DNA from: Tissierellaceae bacterium
GTDB taxonomy: Bacteria > Bacillota > Clostridia > Tissierellales > Tissierellaceae
DNA: 32,149 nt
Reading direction: 5' to 3'
Assembly: GCA_018434075.1 (NCBI GenBank)
Contig: JAHDQA010000050.1
Span: 1 to 32,149 of the forward strand
In this document: piece after piece, positions 7,973-16,137 of the stretch
How the letters are laid out: each line of letters starts with the position of its first letter
Position numbering within the stretch: position 1 is the first letter of the stretch
Notes under the pieces: model-generated
The model's database searches: none
Told to the model about the DNA's origin: nothing
What the model saw: only the letters and a program-made list of their open reading frames with translations
Position numbers and translations under genes: made by a program

Positions 7973-8560
7973 TTAGTACAAAATTCTAACAATACTGTTT
8001 AATAATATATTTATCAAAGGATTTAATATTTTATCTATAGTGTTGGTCATTATCAACAATAATAACACTATATAAAGATATCTCTCATATTTATAGAATA
8101 GGTATTCTAACCTTATTGGTAATAGACTGGCTACAATTTTTGAACCGTCTAAAGGTGGGAAAGGCAATAAATTAAAGATTCCAAGCATCAAATTATACCA
8201 CATTGCTATCAAAATCATTTGATATATATAATCATTAGTTATCTTAAACTTAATAATAATAAAGCCAAACAATATTGCTAAAACAAAATTAGTCAATACT
8301 CCAGCAACAGAAACAATGATAGTATCTCTTTTCCTGTTTTTAAAATATGCTGGATTGATTGGAACCGCTTTCGCCCACCCAAACTTAAATATAAGCATAA
8401 ATAAGAACCCAACAGGGTCTATATGCTTTATAGGATTCAATGTCAGTCTTCCTGCGTTTTTAGCTGTAGGATCACCAAGTTTATACGCAGCATATCCATG
8501 AGCTAATTCATGGAATATAATAGCTATTAAGAGTCCTGGTAAGCTTATTAAATAATTCAT
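7973..8560 (-). CDS. Site-2 protease family (M50) integral membrane metalloprotease
   Basis: A 195-residue membrane protease with the zinc motif HELAH at residues 17-21 inside the first membrane segment and the third ligand D138 in FPPLDGSK. Several hydrophobic segments cover most of the length. It belongs to the short YwhC-like M50 group that has no PDZ domain, and its substrate is unknown. ATG 8560 follows GAGG. In many Clostridia this gene sits between pdp and scpA, as here. It is not RseP/YluC (too short, no PDZ), and without neighbouring sporulation genes SpoIVFB is unlikely. Confidence 0.88.
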   Translation of the reverse strand: MNYLISLPGLLIAIIFHELAHGYAAYKLGDPTAKNAGRLTLNPIKHIDPVGFLFMLIFKFGWAKAVPINPAYFKNRKRDTIIVSVAGVLTNFVLAILFGFIIIKFKITNDYIYQMILIAMWYNLMLGIFNLLPFPPLDGSKIVASLLPIRLEYLFYKYERYLYIVLLLLIMTNTIDKILNPLINILLNSIVRILY

Positions 8561-8572
8561 TTATATCCTCAC

Positions 8573-9874
8573 TTACTTTATTACTTCATATACATATGGC
8601 TTAGATTCGGGTAATTCATCTTTAATTGTATATGCTTTTATTATTTTTTCATATGCCTCATCAGCATTGTCAAGGTCAGTATATAGTTCACATAAGACCT
8701 CGCCTTTGCTTACATAGTCCCCAATTTTCTTTTTCAAGCTTATACCAGCTCCATAATTTATAGAATCCTCTTTGGTTTTTCTTCCTGCACCTAATAACAT
8801 GGCTGAAATACCAACAAGCTCGGCATCAATTTTATTTATATATCCATCTACTTCTGATTTAACATAAAAAGTATTTTTTGCTTTTGGTAATAAATCTGGG
8901 TTGTCAACAACTTCTGGGTTACCACCTTGAATTTGTATCAATTCTTTTAGTTTTTCTAAAGCCAGCCCTGACTTTATCTTGTTTTCTAATTCTTTATATG
9001 CTTGCTCAAAATCATCAAATGCTCCTCCTAATAAACACATATATGAAGCAATTGTAAGAGCTACTTCTGTTTCATCCTTAGCACCTTGGCCAGATAATAC
9101 TTTTATTGCTTCTTTTACTTCATTGCTATTGCCGACTTCATGTCCAAGAGGTTGATCCATATTAGTAATTACAGCAATCGTATTTCTGTTCAAGTTTTTA
9201 CCGATTGATACCATTGTTTTTGCCAATTCACGAGCTTCGTCTAGATTCTTCATAAATGCTCCAGAACCTACTTTTACATCCAAAACTATAGCATCAGCAC
9301 CTGAGGCTATTTTTTTGCTCATTATTGAACTAGCGATCAAGGGTATGCTGTCTATAGTAGCAGTTACATCTCTAAGGGCATAAATTTTCTTATCCGCAGG
9401 TGTTAAGTTAGCAGTTTGCCCTACAATAGCCATCTTGAAATTGTTTACATTCTCAATGAATTCCTCTGGAGATAATTCTACCTTGAATCCTTCAATTGAC
9501 TCAAGTTTATCTATAGTACCGCCAGTATGTCCTAATCCTCTTCCACTCATTTTAGCAACAGGAACTCCACATAATGCGACTAATGGTATTACAATAATAC
9601 TAATCTTATCTCCTACTCCACCTGTAGAGTGCTTATCAACTTTTACTCCATGAATTCTGGATAGATCAACTGTATCACCTGATTTTACAAAGCTTTCAGT
9701 CATATTTGCTATCTCATCATAGTTCATACCGTTAAAGTAAATAGTCATCAGAAAAGCTGCCATTTGATAATCAGGTATTTCTCCAGTAGTATATCCTTGT
9801 ACCATGAAATCAATTTCTTCCTTAGTAAGTGCATTATTCCTTTTCTTTTTTTCAATTATATCCACTGCTCTCAT
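8573..9874 (-). CDS. pdp: Pyrimidine-nucleoside phosphorylase
   Basis: A 433-residue phosphorylase that cleaves uridine, thymidine or deoxyuridine with phosphate to give the base and (deoxy)ribose-1-phosphate. The family signature VDKHSTGGVGDKISI and the following MSGRGLGHTGGT are intact, as are the N-terminal helical domain (about residues 1-65) and the C-terminal PYNP domain (about 345-420). ATG 9874 follows AGGAGAG. In Clostridia it often follows xerD and deoB; deoB (phosphopentomutase) is absent here, so its sugar-phosphate product must be handled by a gene elsewhere. Confidence 0.95.
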   Translation of the reverse strand: MRAVDIIEKKKRNNALTKEEIDFMVQGYTTGEIPDYQMAAFLMTIYFNGMNYDEIANMTESFVKSGDTVDLSRIHGVKVDKHSTGGVGDKISIIVIPLVALCGVPVAKMSGRGLGHTGGTIDKLESIEGFKVELSPEEFIENVNNFKMAIVGQTANLTPADKKIYALRDVTATIDSIPLIASSIMSKKIASGADAIVLDVKVGSGAFMKNLDEARELAKTMVSIGKNLNRNTIAVITNMDQPLGHEVGNSNEVKEAIKVLSGQGAKDETEVALTIASYMCLLGGAFDDFEQAYKELENKIKSGLALEKLKELIQIQGGNPEVVDNPDLLPKAKNTFYVKSEVDGYINKIDAELVGISAMLLGAGRKTKEDSINYGAGISLKKKIGDYVSKGEVLCELYTDLDNADEAYEKIIKAYTIKDELPESKPYVYEVIK

Positions 9875-9898
9875 AACTTTCTCTCCTTTTTAATAAAT

Positions 9899-10669
9899 TT
9901 AATAGCTTTGAATATTTGAATCTTCTTTCATTAAATTTGCCATAAAAGAATTTCTAATAACTTGAGGTGTAACAGGTTTATCTATTATGCCATTTGCATA
10001 AGATTTTATGATTTTCCATAAACCTTGTCTGGTTATTCTTTCACCTAGATAATTAGTAAATAGTGGTTCGTTTTCATCAGTTGCATTTCTAAACTCTCTT
10101 AAGTAAATGTTTATTGCATTTACAATATCATCTGGTAAATTTATAGTTTTAAAACTATCATTCCTTTTAATTGTTATTGTATTATTGGCTAAATCAAGAT
10201 CTTTTATGGATAGTTCACTCAACTCAGATACCCTAAGTCCAGTAAAGTAGGCTACTTGTAGAATAATTTTGTCTCTTAGCCCTTTTTCTGTTTTTGTATC
10301 AGGTATGCTTATTAACTTGATAATATCTTGTTCATCAAGAATTTTGGGTTGTTTTTTCTTTTTTCTAGGAACTTTTAGATTATATGTTGGATCTTCACTT
10401 ATCAAGCCTTGGTGCTCCAAATACTCATAAAAACACCTTATACTAGCTAAGTGTCTTGAAATAGTAGCTGAAGATTTCTCTAATTTTTGTAAACTTAGCA
10501 AATACATCAATACATTAGTGTTATTCGCTTCGATTATATCAACACCATTACTAGAGAGAAATCCTTCGTATTGCTTGATGTCGCTTAAATAAGCCTGAAT
10601 TGTATTTTCGCTTAAGTTCTTCTCTTTTCTTATATAATTTAAAAATTCTTCTACATAAGCTGATCCCAT
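9899..10669 (-). CDS. XerD-like tyrosine recombinase homolog, C-terminally truncated and catalytically defective
   Basis: A 256-residue protein with a complete SAM-like N-terminal core-binding domain (about residues 4-85) and most of the XerD catalytic domain. Arginine I is present (R146 in TGLRVSEL) and R239 remains, but the usual HxxRH box reads QVIRN (236-240). The protein ends at IQSY, before the LGH box and the nucleophilic tyrosine. Only 24 nt separate its stop from pdp, so the missing 40 or so residues are not there in another frame. It cannot act as a recombinase but may still bind DNA. The position (nudF-xerD-pdp) is that of ordinary xerD. Streptococci carry a comparable inactive XerD-like protein linked to scpAB. 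ATG 10669 follows GGAG. Confidence 0.85.
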   Translation of the reverse strand: MGSAYVEEFLNYIRKEKNLSENTIQAYLSDIKQYEGFLSSNGVDIIEANNTNVLMYLLSLQKLEKSSATISRHLASIRCFYEYLEHQGLISEDPTYNLKVPRKKKKQPKILDEQDIIKLISIPDTKTEKGLRDKIILQVAYFTGLRVSELSELSIKDLDLANNTITIKRNDSFKTINLPDDIVNAINIYLREFRNATDENEPLFTNYLGERITRQGLWKIIKSYANGIIDKPVTPQVIRNSFMANLMKEDSNIQSY

Positions 10670-10681
10670 TCTATTTCTCCT

Positions 10682-11218
10682 TTATTTATTGATCATATTG
10701 TAATAATAGCTTATACCAATTATCGTCTTGCTATCAACTATTTCTCCAAGTTTAATCATTTTCATCAATTCATCTAAATTGTATTTTTCTACATCTATAT
10801 ATTCTCCAACCTCAAGTTCTTGTTCCCCTTCGGTAAGTCCTTGAGCAAGGAAAAGATATATTTTTTCATTGTTAAAACCCGGTGATGTATAGAACTCCAT
10901 TACATATTCAATTTTATCAGCAGTATATCCTGTTTCTTCCTTTAATTCTCTCTTTGCAGATTCAATAGGTTCTTCATTTAATTCTAATTTTCCAGCAGGA
11001 ATTTCCAGCAATATTTTATCAATAGCTTTCCTGTATTGTCTGATCATTATCATTTCTTTGTTTTCATTTATTGCTATTATAGCAACTGCTCCAGGGTGCT
11101 CCACAATTTCTCGTTTTGAGTATTTTTTATCTGGCAATTCCACTGTGTCTACTCTTAAATTTAATATTTTACCATCGTATATTCGCTCAGATTTCATGGT
11201 TTTTTCAATATATGGCAT
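10682..11218 (-). CDS. nudF: NUDIX hydrolase, ADP-ribose pyrophosphatase type
   Basis: A 178-residue NUDIX enzyme expected to split ADP-ribose into AMP and ribose-5-phosphate. The Nudix box runs from about G76 to Y98, with the core RELKEETGY at 90-98. The upstream loop segment IRQYRKAIDKILLEIPAG is typical of the ADPRase subgroup. ATG 11218 follows GGAGG. In Bacillus and Clostridia this gene stands near spoIIM and xerD; here it is directly between recN and the xerD-like gene. A TATAAT sits upstream at 11253-11258, but I see no convincing -35 box. Confidence 0.9.
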   Translation of the reverse strand: MPYIEKTMKSERIYDGKILNLRVDTVELPDKKYSKREIVEHPGAVAIIAINENKEMIMIRQYRKAIDKILLEIPAGKLELNEEPIESAKRELKEETGYTADKIEYVMEFYTSPGFNNEKIYLFLAQGLTEGEQELEVGEYIDVEKYNLDELMKMIKLGEIVDSKTIIGISYYYNMINK

Positions 11219-11271
11219 TGTGTACCTCCATTTAAAATTTAATTGAAGTTAATTATATCATATTGAATAAA

Positions 11272-12945
11272 TTAATGCTCTTTATTAGTCATTTCTAACA
11301 TTTCTTGGGCATGTCTTAATGTAGTATCTGTTATTGTTGCACCTCCTAACATTCTGGCTAGTTCTCTTATTCTTTCCTCAAAAGACAATTTGGATACTCT
11401 TGTAATCGTTGTATTATCTTCTGATGATTTATAAATTGAAAAATGTGAATCTGCTAATGCTACAATCTGAGGTAGATGAGAGATAGCAATAACTTGATGA
11501 GTCTTTGAAATCTCTTTAATTTTTTCTCCAACTAATTGTGCTGTCCTTCCACTTATTCCAGTATCTATTTCGTCAAATATCAAAGATGAAATATTGTCTC
11601 TGTCTGCAAAAATTGCTTTTAATGCCAACATAATTCTAGACATCTCTCCACCAGAAATTATCTTAGAAAGTGGCTTTAACTTTTCTCCTAAATTTGTTGA
11701 AATTAAAAATTCAACATCATCAATGCCATTTCTTGAAATGGATCCTTTATTTCTAAAATCTACAACAAAATTCACATTCTCCATATTCAAAAACATCAAC
11801 TGTTTTTTAATATTATCCTCTAGCTCTTTTGCGATATTTTTGCGATGCTTACTCAATTCATTAGATTTGTCACGTATAATTTGTTCTAATATGCTTAATT
11901 TCTCATCAAGCATATTTTGTTCGTGTTCTAGATTTAATAGCAATTCATATTTTTTTTCTAAATTTTTTCTAAAAGCTAAAATTTCATCTATTGAATTGCC
12001 ATATTTCTTTTTCAACGAATTGATTGTGTCTAATCTTTGTCTCAAAAAAGATAACTTTTCCTCGTCATAGTACATAGAATTTAAATAGTTATCAATTTTT
12101 GAAGATATTTCATTGATTTCAAATCTATAATTCAAAAGCTCTTCGTAGTATTCTTCAAAGACATAATCCAGCTTAACTAGTTCCTTTAGCTGTGCGAGGC
12201 TCTTGTCGATCATATCTAGTGCATTTTGTTCCAAAAAATCTCCTTTTAAATAGTCAAGAGCTTTATTCCCAGACCTGAGTATTTCTTCTAAATTGTTAAG
12301 TTTTTTATATTCTTGTTCAATATTTTCATCTTCGATTGTTAAATTCGGTGAATCAATCTCATCAATCTGGTATTTTATTAAATCTAACTCTCGCTCCCTT
12401 TGACTGCTGTCAATTTCTATCTCTTTCTTTCTCTCTTTGATTGACAAATATTCATCGAAAAGTTCGTTTATTTCATGTAATAATATTAGTGATTCATCAA
12501 GTAAAAATGAGTCTAATATATATATGTGATTTTTTACATCTAATAGAGATTGATGTTCATGTTGCCCAAATATGTCTATCAGATTAGAAGTAATATTATT
12601 TAATACAATATTTGTGACTATTTTATTGTTCACCCTTGCTACACTAGGTTGATTAGCATATATTTCTCGTGATATAATCAGTAGTTCGTCATATTCAATT
12701 CCAAAATCATCTAATTTGCTTTTGATATCAGAATCCACATAAAATAAAGCTTCTACATATGCTGAATCTGAACCAGTTTTAATCATTTCTTTGTTGCTTC
12801 TCCCGCCAAGCACTACTCCTAAAGCTTCAATTATAATTGATTTTCCTGATCCTGTTTCTCCTGTTAAAACATTAAATCCACCATCAAAATCAATAGTCAA
12901 GTCATCAATGATGGCAAAATTTTTTATATGTAGCTTCCTAAGCAT
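11272..12945 (-). CDS. recN: DNA repair protein RecN
   Basis: A 557-residue SMC-like ATPase for double-strand-break repair. Walker A is GETGSGKS (residues 29-36). Long coiled-coil arms fill the middle (about 155-370). The ABC signature ISGGEMSRIM, Walker B LIFDEIDTGISG and the H-loop region ISHLPQIVALAD close the C-terminal half. Length and order are standard. ATG 12945 follows AGGTGAG, 12 nt after tlyA. The tlyA-recN link is conserved, but argR, usually between them, and spoIVB-spo0A, usually after recN in spore formers, are missing. Confidence 0.96.
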   Translation of the reverse strand: MLRKLHIKNFAIIDDLTIDFDGGFNVLTGETGSGKSIIIEALGVVLGGRSNKEMIKTGSDSAYVEALFYVDSDIKSKLDDFGIEYDELLIISREIYANQPSVARVNNKIVTNIVLNNITSNLIDIFGQHEHQSLLDVKNHIYILDSFLLDESLILLHEINELFDEYLSIKERKKEIEIDSSQRERELDLIKYQIDEIDSPNLTIEDENIEQEYKKLNNLEEILRSGNKALDYLKGDFLEQNALDMIDKSLAQLKELVKLDYVFEEYYEELLNYRFEINEISSKIDNYLNSMYYDEEKLSFLRQRLDTINSLKKKYGNSIDEILAFRKNLEKKYELLLNLEHEQNMLDEKLSILEQIIRDKSNELSKHRKNIAKELEDNIKKQLMFLNMENVNFVVDFRNKGSISRNGIDDVEFLISTNLGEKLKPLSKIISGGEMSRIMLALKAIFADRDNISSLIFDEIDTGISGRTAQLVGEKIKEISKTHQVIAISHLPQIVALADSHFSIYKSSEDNTTITRVSKLSFEERIRELARMLGGATITDTTLRHAQEMLEMTNKEH

Positions 12946-12956
12946 ATTCTCACCTA

Positions 12957-13748
12957 CTATAATTGTTCATGAGCATTTAGTACTACTTCCTCTACGCTAT
13001 AGTTAATCAGTTCTTCCAATCTGTTGAGCATGATCAAAAATTCAATATTCCCTGTTGTCCCTTTTATAGGAGAATAGGTTAATCCTCTAGTGTATAAGCC
13101 AATAGTTTTGGAAAAATCTATTACTTTTTTGATTGTTTCTATATGAATTGATTTATCCTTGATAATTCCTTTTTTCCCTACCTTGCCTTTGCCAGCTTCA
13201 AATTGTGGTTTTATAAGAGCTACGATAACACCATCATCACTCAAAAGTTTCTCTGCAACTGGTAAGACCAATTCAAGGCTTATAAAGCTAACATCTATGC
13301 TTATAAAGTCAATTTTATCTTTTATAATCTCAGTGTCAAGTTTTCTTATATTTGTGCGCTCTAACACTACAACTCGGCTATCATTTCTTATTTTCCAATC
13401 AAGCTGACCATATCCAACATCAACTGCATATACTTTTTTTGCCCCATTTTGAAGCATGCAGTCAGTAAATCCGCCAGTTGACGCTCCTATGTCCATGCAA
13501 ATTTTATCAGCCAAATCCAATTTGAAGTAATCAATAGCTTTTTCTAATTTCAATCCGCCTCTACTAACATATTTTAGTGGATTTGATTTTATTAAAAATT
13601 CAGTTTCATCCGAATATAGTTCTCCAGGTTTTTCTACTTTAATTTCACCAACGTAAACTACGCCTTCCATTATAAATCTTTTTGCTTTTTCTCTTGAATC
13701 CACTAAACCTTTTTCATATAATAATACATCCGCTCTCTTTTTTTGCAT
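12957..13748 (-). CDS. tlyA: TlyA/YqxC family rRNA 2'-O-methyltransferase
   Basis: A 263-residue protein with an N-terminal S4 RNA-binding domain (about residues 2-60, RADVLLYEKGLVDSREKAKR) and a FtsJ/RrmJ-type methyltransferase domain. The SAM motif is DIGASTGGFTDCML, and LIKPQFEAGKG provides a conserved catalytic lysine. Mycobacterial TlyA methylates ribose 2'-OH in 16S and 23S rRNA; the Firmicute target is assumed to be similar. ATG 13748 follows AAGGAG. It comes 15 nt after oapA, in the place where dxs is often inserted in other genomes. Confidence 0.93.
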   Translation of the reverse strand: MQKKRADVLLYEKGLVDSREKAKRFIMEGVVYVGEIKVEKPGELYSDETEFLIKSNPLKYVSRGGLKLEKAIDYFKLDLADKICMDIGASTGGFTDCMLQNGAKKVYAVDVGYGQLDWKIRNDSRVVVLERTNIRKLDTEIIKDKIDFISIDVSFISLELVLPVAEKLLSDDGVIVALIKPQFEAGKGKVGKKGIIKDKSIHIETIKKVIDFSKTIGLYTRGLTYSPIKGTTGNIEFLIMLNRLEELINYSVEEVVLNAHEQL

Positions 13749-13763
13749 AAAATGCTCCTTATA

Positions 13764-14363
13764 TCATTTATTACTCTTGTTGTTCTTATCAGAAAAAAAT
13801 TTTATTTTAAAAGTAATTTCTATGAATTTTATAACTTTTGCTAACAAATATACTATCTTCTCATCATTGTTCATTGCAATGCTCTTGCCTATGCCTTTTC
13901 CTCCTACTGTCATCGAAGCAGTGAAAGCTGTCAATAGTATTGTTATTATCGTGATATTCAAAAATGAGAAAGTAGCAACAAGTTTTATTACAATGCTAGC
14001 AGATATAGCACCAGATAATATTCCACTTATATCTCCTATTACATCATTGCAAAAATTGCTCACTTTGCCTGCATTTCTAACTAATTTAATCGCAATTTTT
14101 GCTTCGGGTATTTTATTGGCTGCCATTGCATGAAAAGGTTTCTCATTTGCACTCGTCACAGCAACTCCAACAATATCAAATATAATGCCTATTAAAATTA
14201 TCGCAAGCAATATTATAAAAGCAACGATTATATCAAATCTTTTCACTAAGCTTTCAGAAAAAACGGATAATGTTATAGAAATAATGAAAGTCCATATAGT
14301 TATTGGAATTACCCATTTTAAATTGTATTTATCATAAAAATTATCTTCATCTATTTTTGACAT
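13764..14363 (-). CDS. oapA: OapA: OLE RNA-associated membrane protein (CNNM/DUF21-like)
   Basis: A 199-residue membrane protein with about four hydrophobic segments (about 18-38, 43-67, 112-135 and 136-155) and lysine-rich ends. The cytoplasmic-type loop between segments 2 and 3 carries the conserved-looking stretch VRNAGKVSNFCNDVIGDISG (95-114). The fold resembles the CNNM/DUF21 transporter domain but has no CBS pair. It lies directly downstream of the structured RNA at 14390-15004 and upstream of tlyA and recN, which is the known OapA position. OapA binds OLE RNA and holds it at the membrane, and the complex has been linked to Mg2+ handling and stress tolerance. ATG 14363 follows CAGGAGG. 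The assignment rests on size, topology and position; plain CorB/CNNM-like protein is the alternative. Confidence 0.85.
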   Translation of the reverse strand: MSKIDEDNFYDKYNLKWVIPITIWTFIISITLSVFSESLVKRFDIIVAFIILLAIILIGIIFDIVGVAVTSANEKPFHAMAANKIPEAKIAIKLVRNAGKVSNFCNDVIGDISGILSGAISASIVIKLVATFSFLNITIITILLTAFTASMTVGGKGIGKSIAMNNDEKIVYLLAKVIKFIEITFKIKFFSDKNNKSNK

Positions 14364-14389
14364 GTTTCCTCCTGGTTATGTATATATGT

Positions 14390-14418
14390 AAAAAAGCTGA
14401 CAGCACTGCTATCAGCTT
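14390..14418 (-). terminator. Intrinsic terminator/attenuator between OLE RNA and oapA
   Basis: On the minus strand, AAGCUGA-U-AGC pairs with GCU-G-UCAGCUU around a 3-nt loop (11 pairs, one of them U-G). It is followed by six T residues (14395-14390). It marks the 3' end of the OLE RNA, 27 nt before the oapA start codon. Expression of oapA and the genes below must rely on read-through or another promoter. Confidence 0.85.
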
Positions 14419-15004
14419 AACGAGTGGTAATAACTAGAGTAAATCTTACGGCTTTAGGTCCAGCAGGATTTCCCTGACAAGAACTGCCCGTCGCCGGTTC
14501 AGCGGTTTCCCTTTAATCTCGTCACTGCATTGTCGCCAAAAGCAAGACTGGATTGCCACTTAGTCCGCACTGTAATCCCCTAGTTATCTCAACTACGTGA
14601 ACAGTCTAGGAGTTTTCCTCTACAGCCACACTATTTCCTATCCTCTTTTGCAGGTTAGGTTTCGGTGACAGAGATTTAAAGTTTCGGGCCCTGAATCTTT
14701 AAATCTGAACTCACCATCCGCACTACCCCACTCAAGGCAAGCTACTCTGCAAATTTAATTTGTTATTTTTGTTGCAGGTTTATCACAGTATAGTACTATT
14801 TTTCACTATACTATGTCTCCACGAAGGCAGGGTCCACGCCTGCATGCCATTGCAGATCGCCCCATCCTTCTTACTCCTTATGAAAGCCCACGACTGGGCG
14901 TCGCAAGCCAAACATAAGGAACTTCATCGATATGCTCTTTGACGGATTTTTAGGCCCGCCTTCAGAAATAGCTGCGCTGACTAGAATACTGTACCACTAT
15001 TACT
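14391..15004 (-). ncRNA. ole: OLE RNA (ornate large extremophilic RNA)
   Basis: This gene-free stretch of about 614 nt is clearly GC-richer than its surroundings and full of inverted repeats. Examples are 14875-14882 with 14913-14920 enclosing 14886-14890 with 14895-14899, 14787-14794 with 14805-14812, and 14673-14681 with 14697-14705. It has a promoter (15011-15039) at the 5' end and a terminator at the 3' end. Its length of about 610 nt and its place between ispA (with xseAB above) and a 199-residue multi-spanning membrane protein (with tlyA and recN below) match OLE RNA, one of the largest and most structured bacterial ncRNAs of unknown biochemical function. OLE forms a membrane RNP with OapA and other proteins. 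OapB and OapC are not in this window. I saw no tmRNA or RNase P hallmarks. The call comes from context and structure, without a covariance search. Confidence 0.88.
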
Positions 15005-15010
15005 ATTAAT

Positions 15011-15039
15011 AGTATAACATAATTCTGTACATTTTTCAA
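15011..15039 (-). promoter_or_regulatory. Promoter of OLE RNA
   Basis: On the minus strand, TTGAAA (15039-15034) and TATACT (15016-15011) are separated by exactly 17 nt. It lies directly after the ispA stop codon and predicts a 5' end near 15003-15004. This is the strongest promoter-like sequence in the central part of the window. Confidence 0.8.
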
Positions 15040-15050
15040 CTTTTTCAACT

Positions 15051-15896
15051 TTAAATCTCTCGATAAGCCAATTTGTCGACTAATTCTTCGAAATATGAAG
15101 TATTTAAATTTTCTAATCTTCCTAATAATTTTAAACTTTGTTGGTTCAATTCGTTAATCAAATTTATCAATTGATCTTTTGAATAATATTTTGATAATGT
15201 CAGCTTATCAATTTCTTTGTCCTTATCCAAATCTAAAATGTCATCTTGTATTTGATATGATATGCCTAGATTTTTCCCGAATTCATCTAATATAATGATC
15301 TGGTCTTTATTTGCACCGCCCAATATAGCTCCGGCAGAAATACTCGCTCTTATAAGTTCTGCTGTTTTTAAAGAATACATGTATATTATTTCGCCTGCAT
15401 TCAATTCATACTCACATGTATCGATAACTTGGCCTAAAATCATACCAGAATAGCCAGCAGCTTTTGAAATTTCATAACTTGCTTTTCTAATTCTATCATC
15501 GTTAATTTCCATGTTCATTTTCAATATTGTTTCATAAGCTAAATTTAATAAGGCATCACCTGTCAAAATTGCTAAAGATTCTCCATACATCTTGTGGCTA
15601 GTGAGTTTCCCTCTTCGATAGTCGTCATTGTCCATTGAAGGTAAATCATCATGAATCAATGAATAAGTATGAATCATCTCTAATGAAGCCGCGAATGGTA
15701 GAGCTATGTCTAAATCGTTTGAAAATAAAGTATATGACATAAGAAACAACATCGGTCTTAATCTCTTTCCACCTGGAAAAAGGCTGTACTTCATAGATTC
15801 ATACAATTTATTTTGATACTTTTTATTTGGTTTTATAATGCTTTCTAACTCATTGTCTAAAAGCGGCATGTATTCTTTAAATATTTCTTCAAGCAT
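15051..15896 (-). CDS. ispA: Farnesyl/geranyl diphosphate synthase (polyprenyl synthetase)
   Basis: A 281-residue trans-isoprenyl diphosphate synthase that condenses IPP with DMAPP/GPP to give C15 (or C20) chains for undecaprenyl and quinone synthesis. The first aspartate-rich motif is HDDLPSMDNDDYRRGK and the second is YQIQDDILDLDKD. ATG 15896 overlaps the xseB end and follows GGGTGG at a good distance; in-frame upstream codons to 15929 are less likely. The gene is the last coding sequence before OLE RNA, whose promoter begins right after its stop. Confidence 0.92.
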   Translation of the reverse strand: MLEEIFKEYMPLLDNELESIIKPNKKYQNKLYESMKYSLFPGGKRLRPMLFLMSYTLFSNDLDIALPFAASLEMIHTYSLIHDDLPSMDNDDYRRGKLTSHKMYGESLAILTGDALLNLAYETILKMNMEINDDRIRKASYEISKAAGYSGMILGQVIDTCEYELNAGEIIYMYSLKTAELIRASISAGAILGGANKDQIIILDEFGKNLGISYQIQDDILDLDKDKEIDKLTLSKYYSKDQLINLINELNQQSLKLLGRLENLNTSYFEELVDKLAYREI

Positions 15897-16137
15897 AATC
15901 ATCCACCCTATACTCGTCGTTAAAATCAACTTCTCTTATTTTATCATCCTCTTTAAGAAGGATTTTTACTTCACCCTCAACTTTGTCTAAAGTTGTTTTA
16001 CAATATTCATAAAGGCTCATTGCTTCCTTAAACTTAGAAAATACATCGCTCAATTTCAAGCCTCCATTTTCTAATTCATCGAGTATCTCCTGCAACCTTT
16101 CGTATGCTTTTTCATAGGTTAAATCATCATTATTCAC
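15889..16137 (-). CDS. xseB: Exodeoxyribonuclease VII small subunit
   Basis: An 82-residue helical small subunit of exonuclease VII, with the family motif LTYEKAYERLQEILDELENG near the N-terminus. Several copies bind each XseA. I choose GTG 16137, 7 nt after AGGGGG, over the in-frame TTG at 16155, which has no site. It overlaps xseA upstream and ispA downstream by a few bases, so the three are translationally coupled. Confidence 0.92.
   Translation of the reverse strand: MNNDDLTYEKAYERLQEILDELENGGLKLSDVFSKFKEAMSLYEYCKTTLDKVEGEVKILLKEDDKIREVDFNDEYRVDDYA

Noticed and set aside
11253..11258. TATAAT upstream of nudF as a promoter
   Set aside because: No acceptable -35 box at 16-18 nt; recorded only as a -10-like sequence.
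11594..12070. A 158-codon plus-strand open frame
   Set aside because: It is antisense to the coiled-coil region of recN, with biased serine/phenylalanine composition and no ribosome site.
13777..14133. A 118-codon hydrophobic plus-strand open frame
   Set aside because: It mirrors the membrane segments of oapA on the other strand and has no start signals.
14760..14942. A 60-codon plus-strand open frame
   Set aside because: It lies inside the OLE RNA on the opposite strand, has no ribosome site, and its composition comes from the RNA's hairpins.
14391..15004. tmRNA or RNase P RNA as the identity of the structured RNA
   Set aside because: No tag-peptide frame, tRNA-like ends or GGUUC arm for tmRNA, and no recognisable RNase P core. 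Size and gene neighbourhood fit OLE RNA instead.
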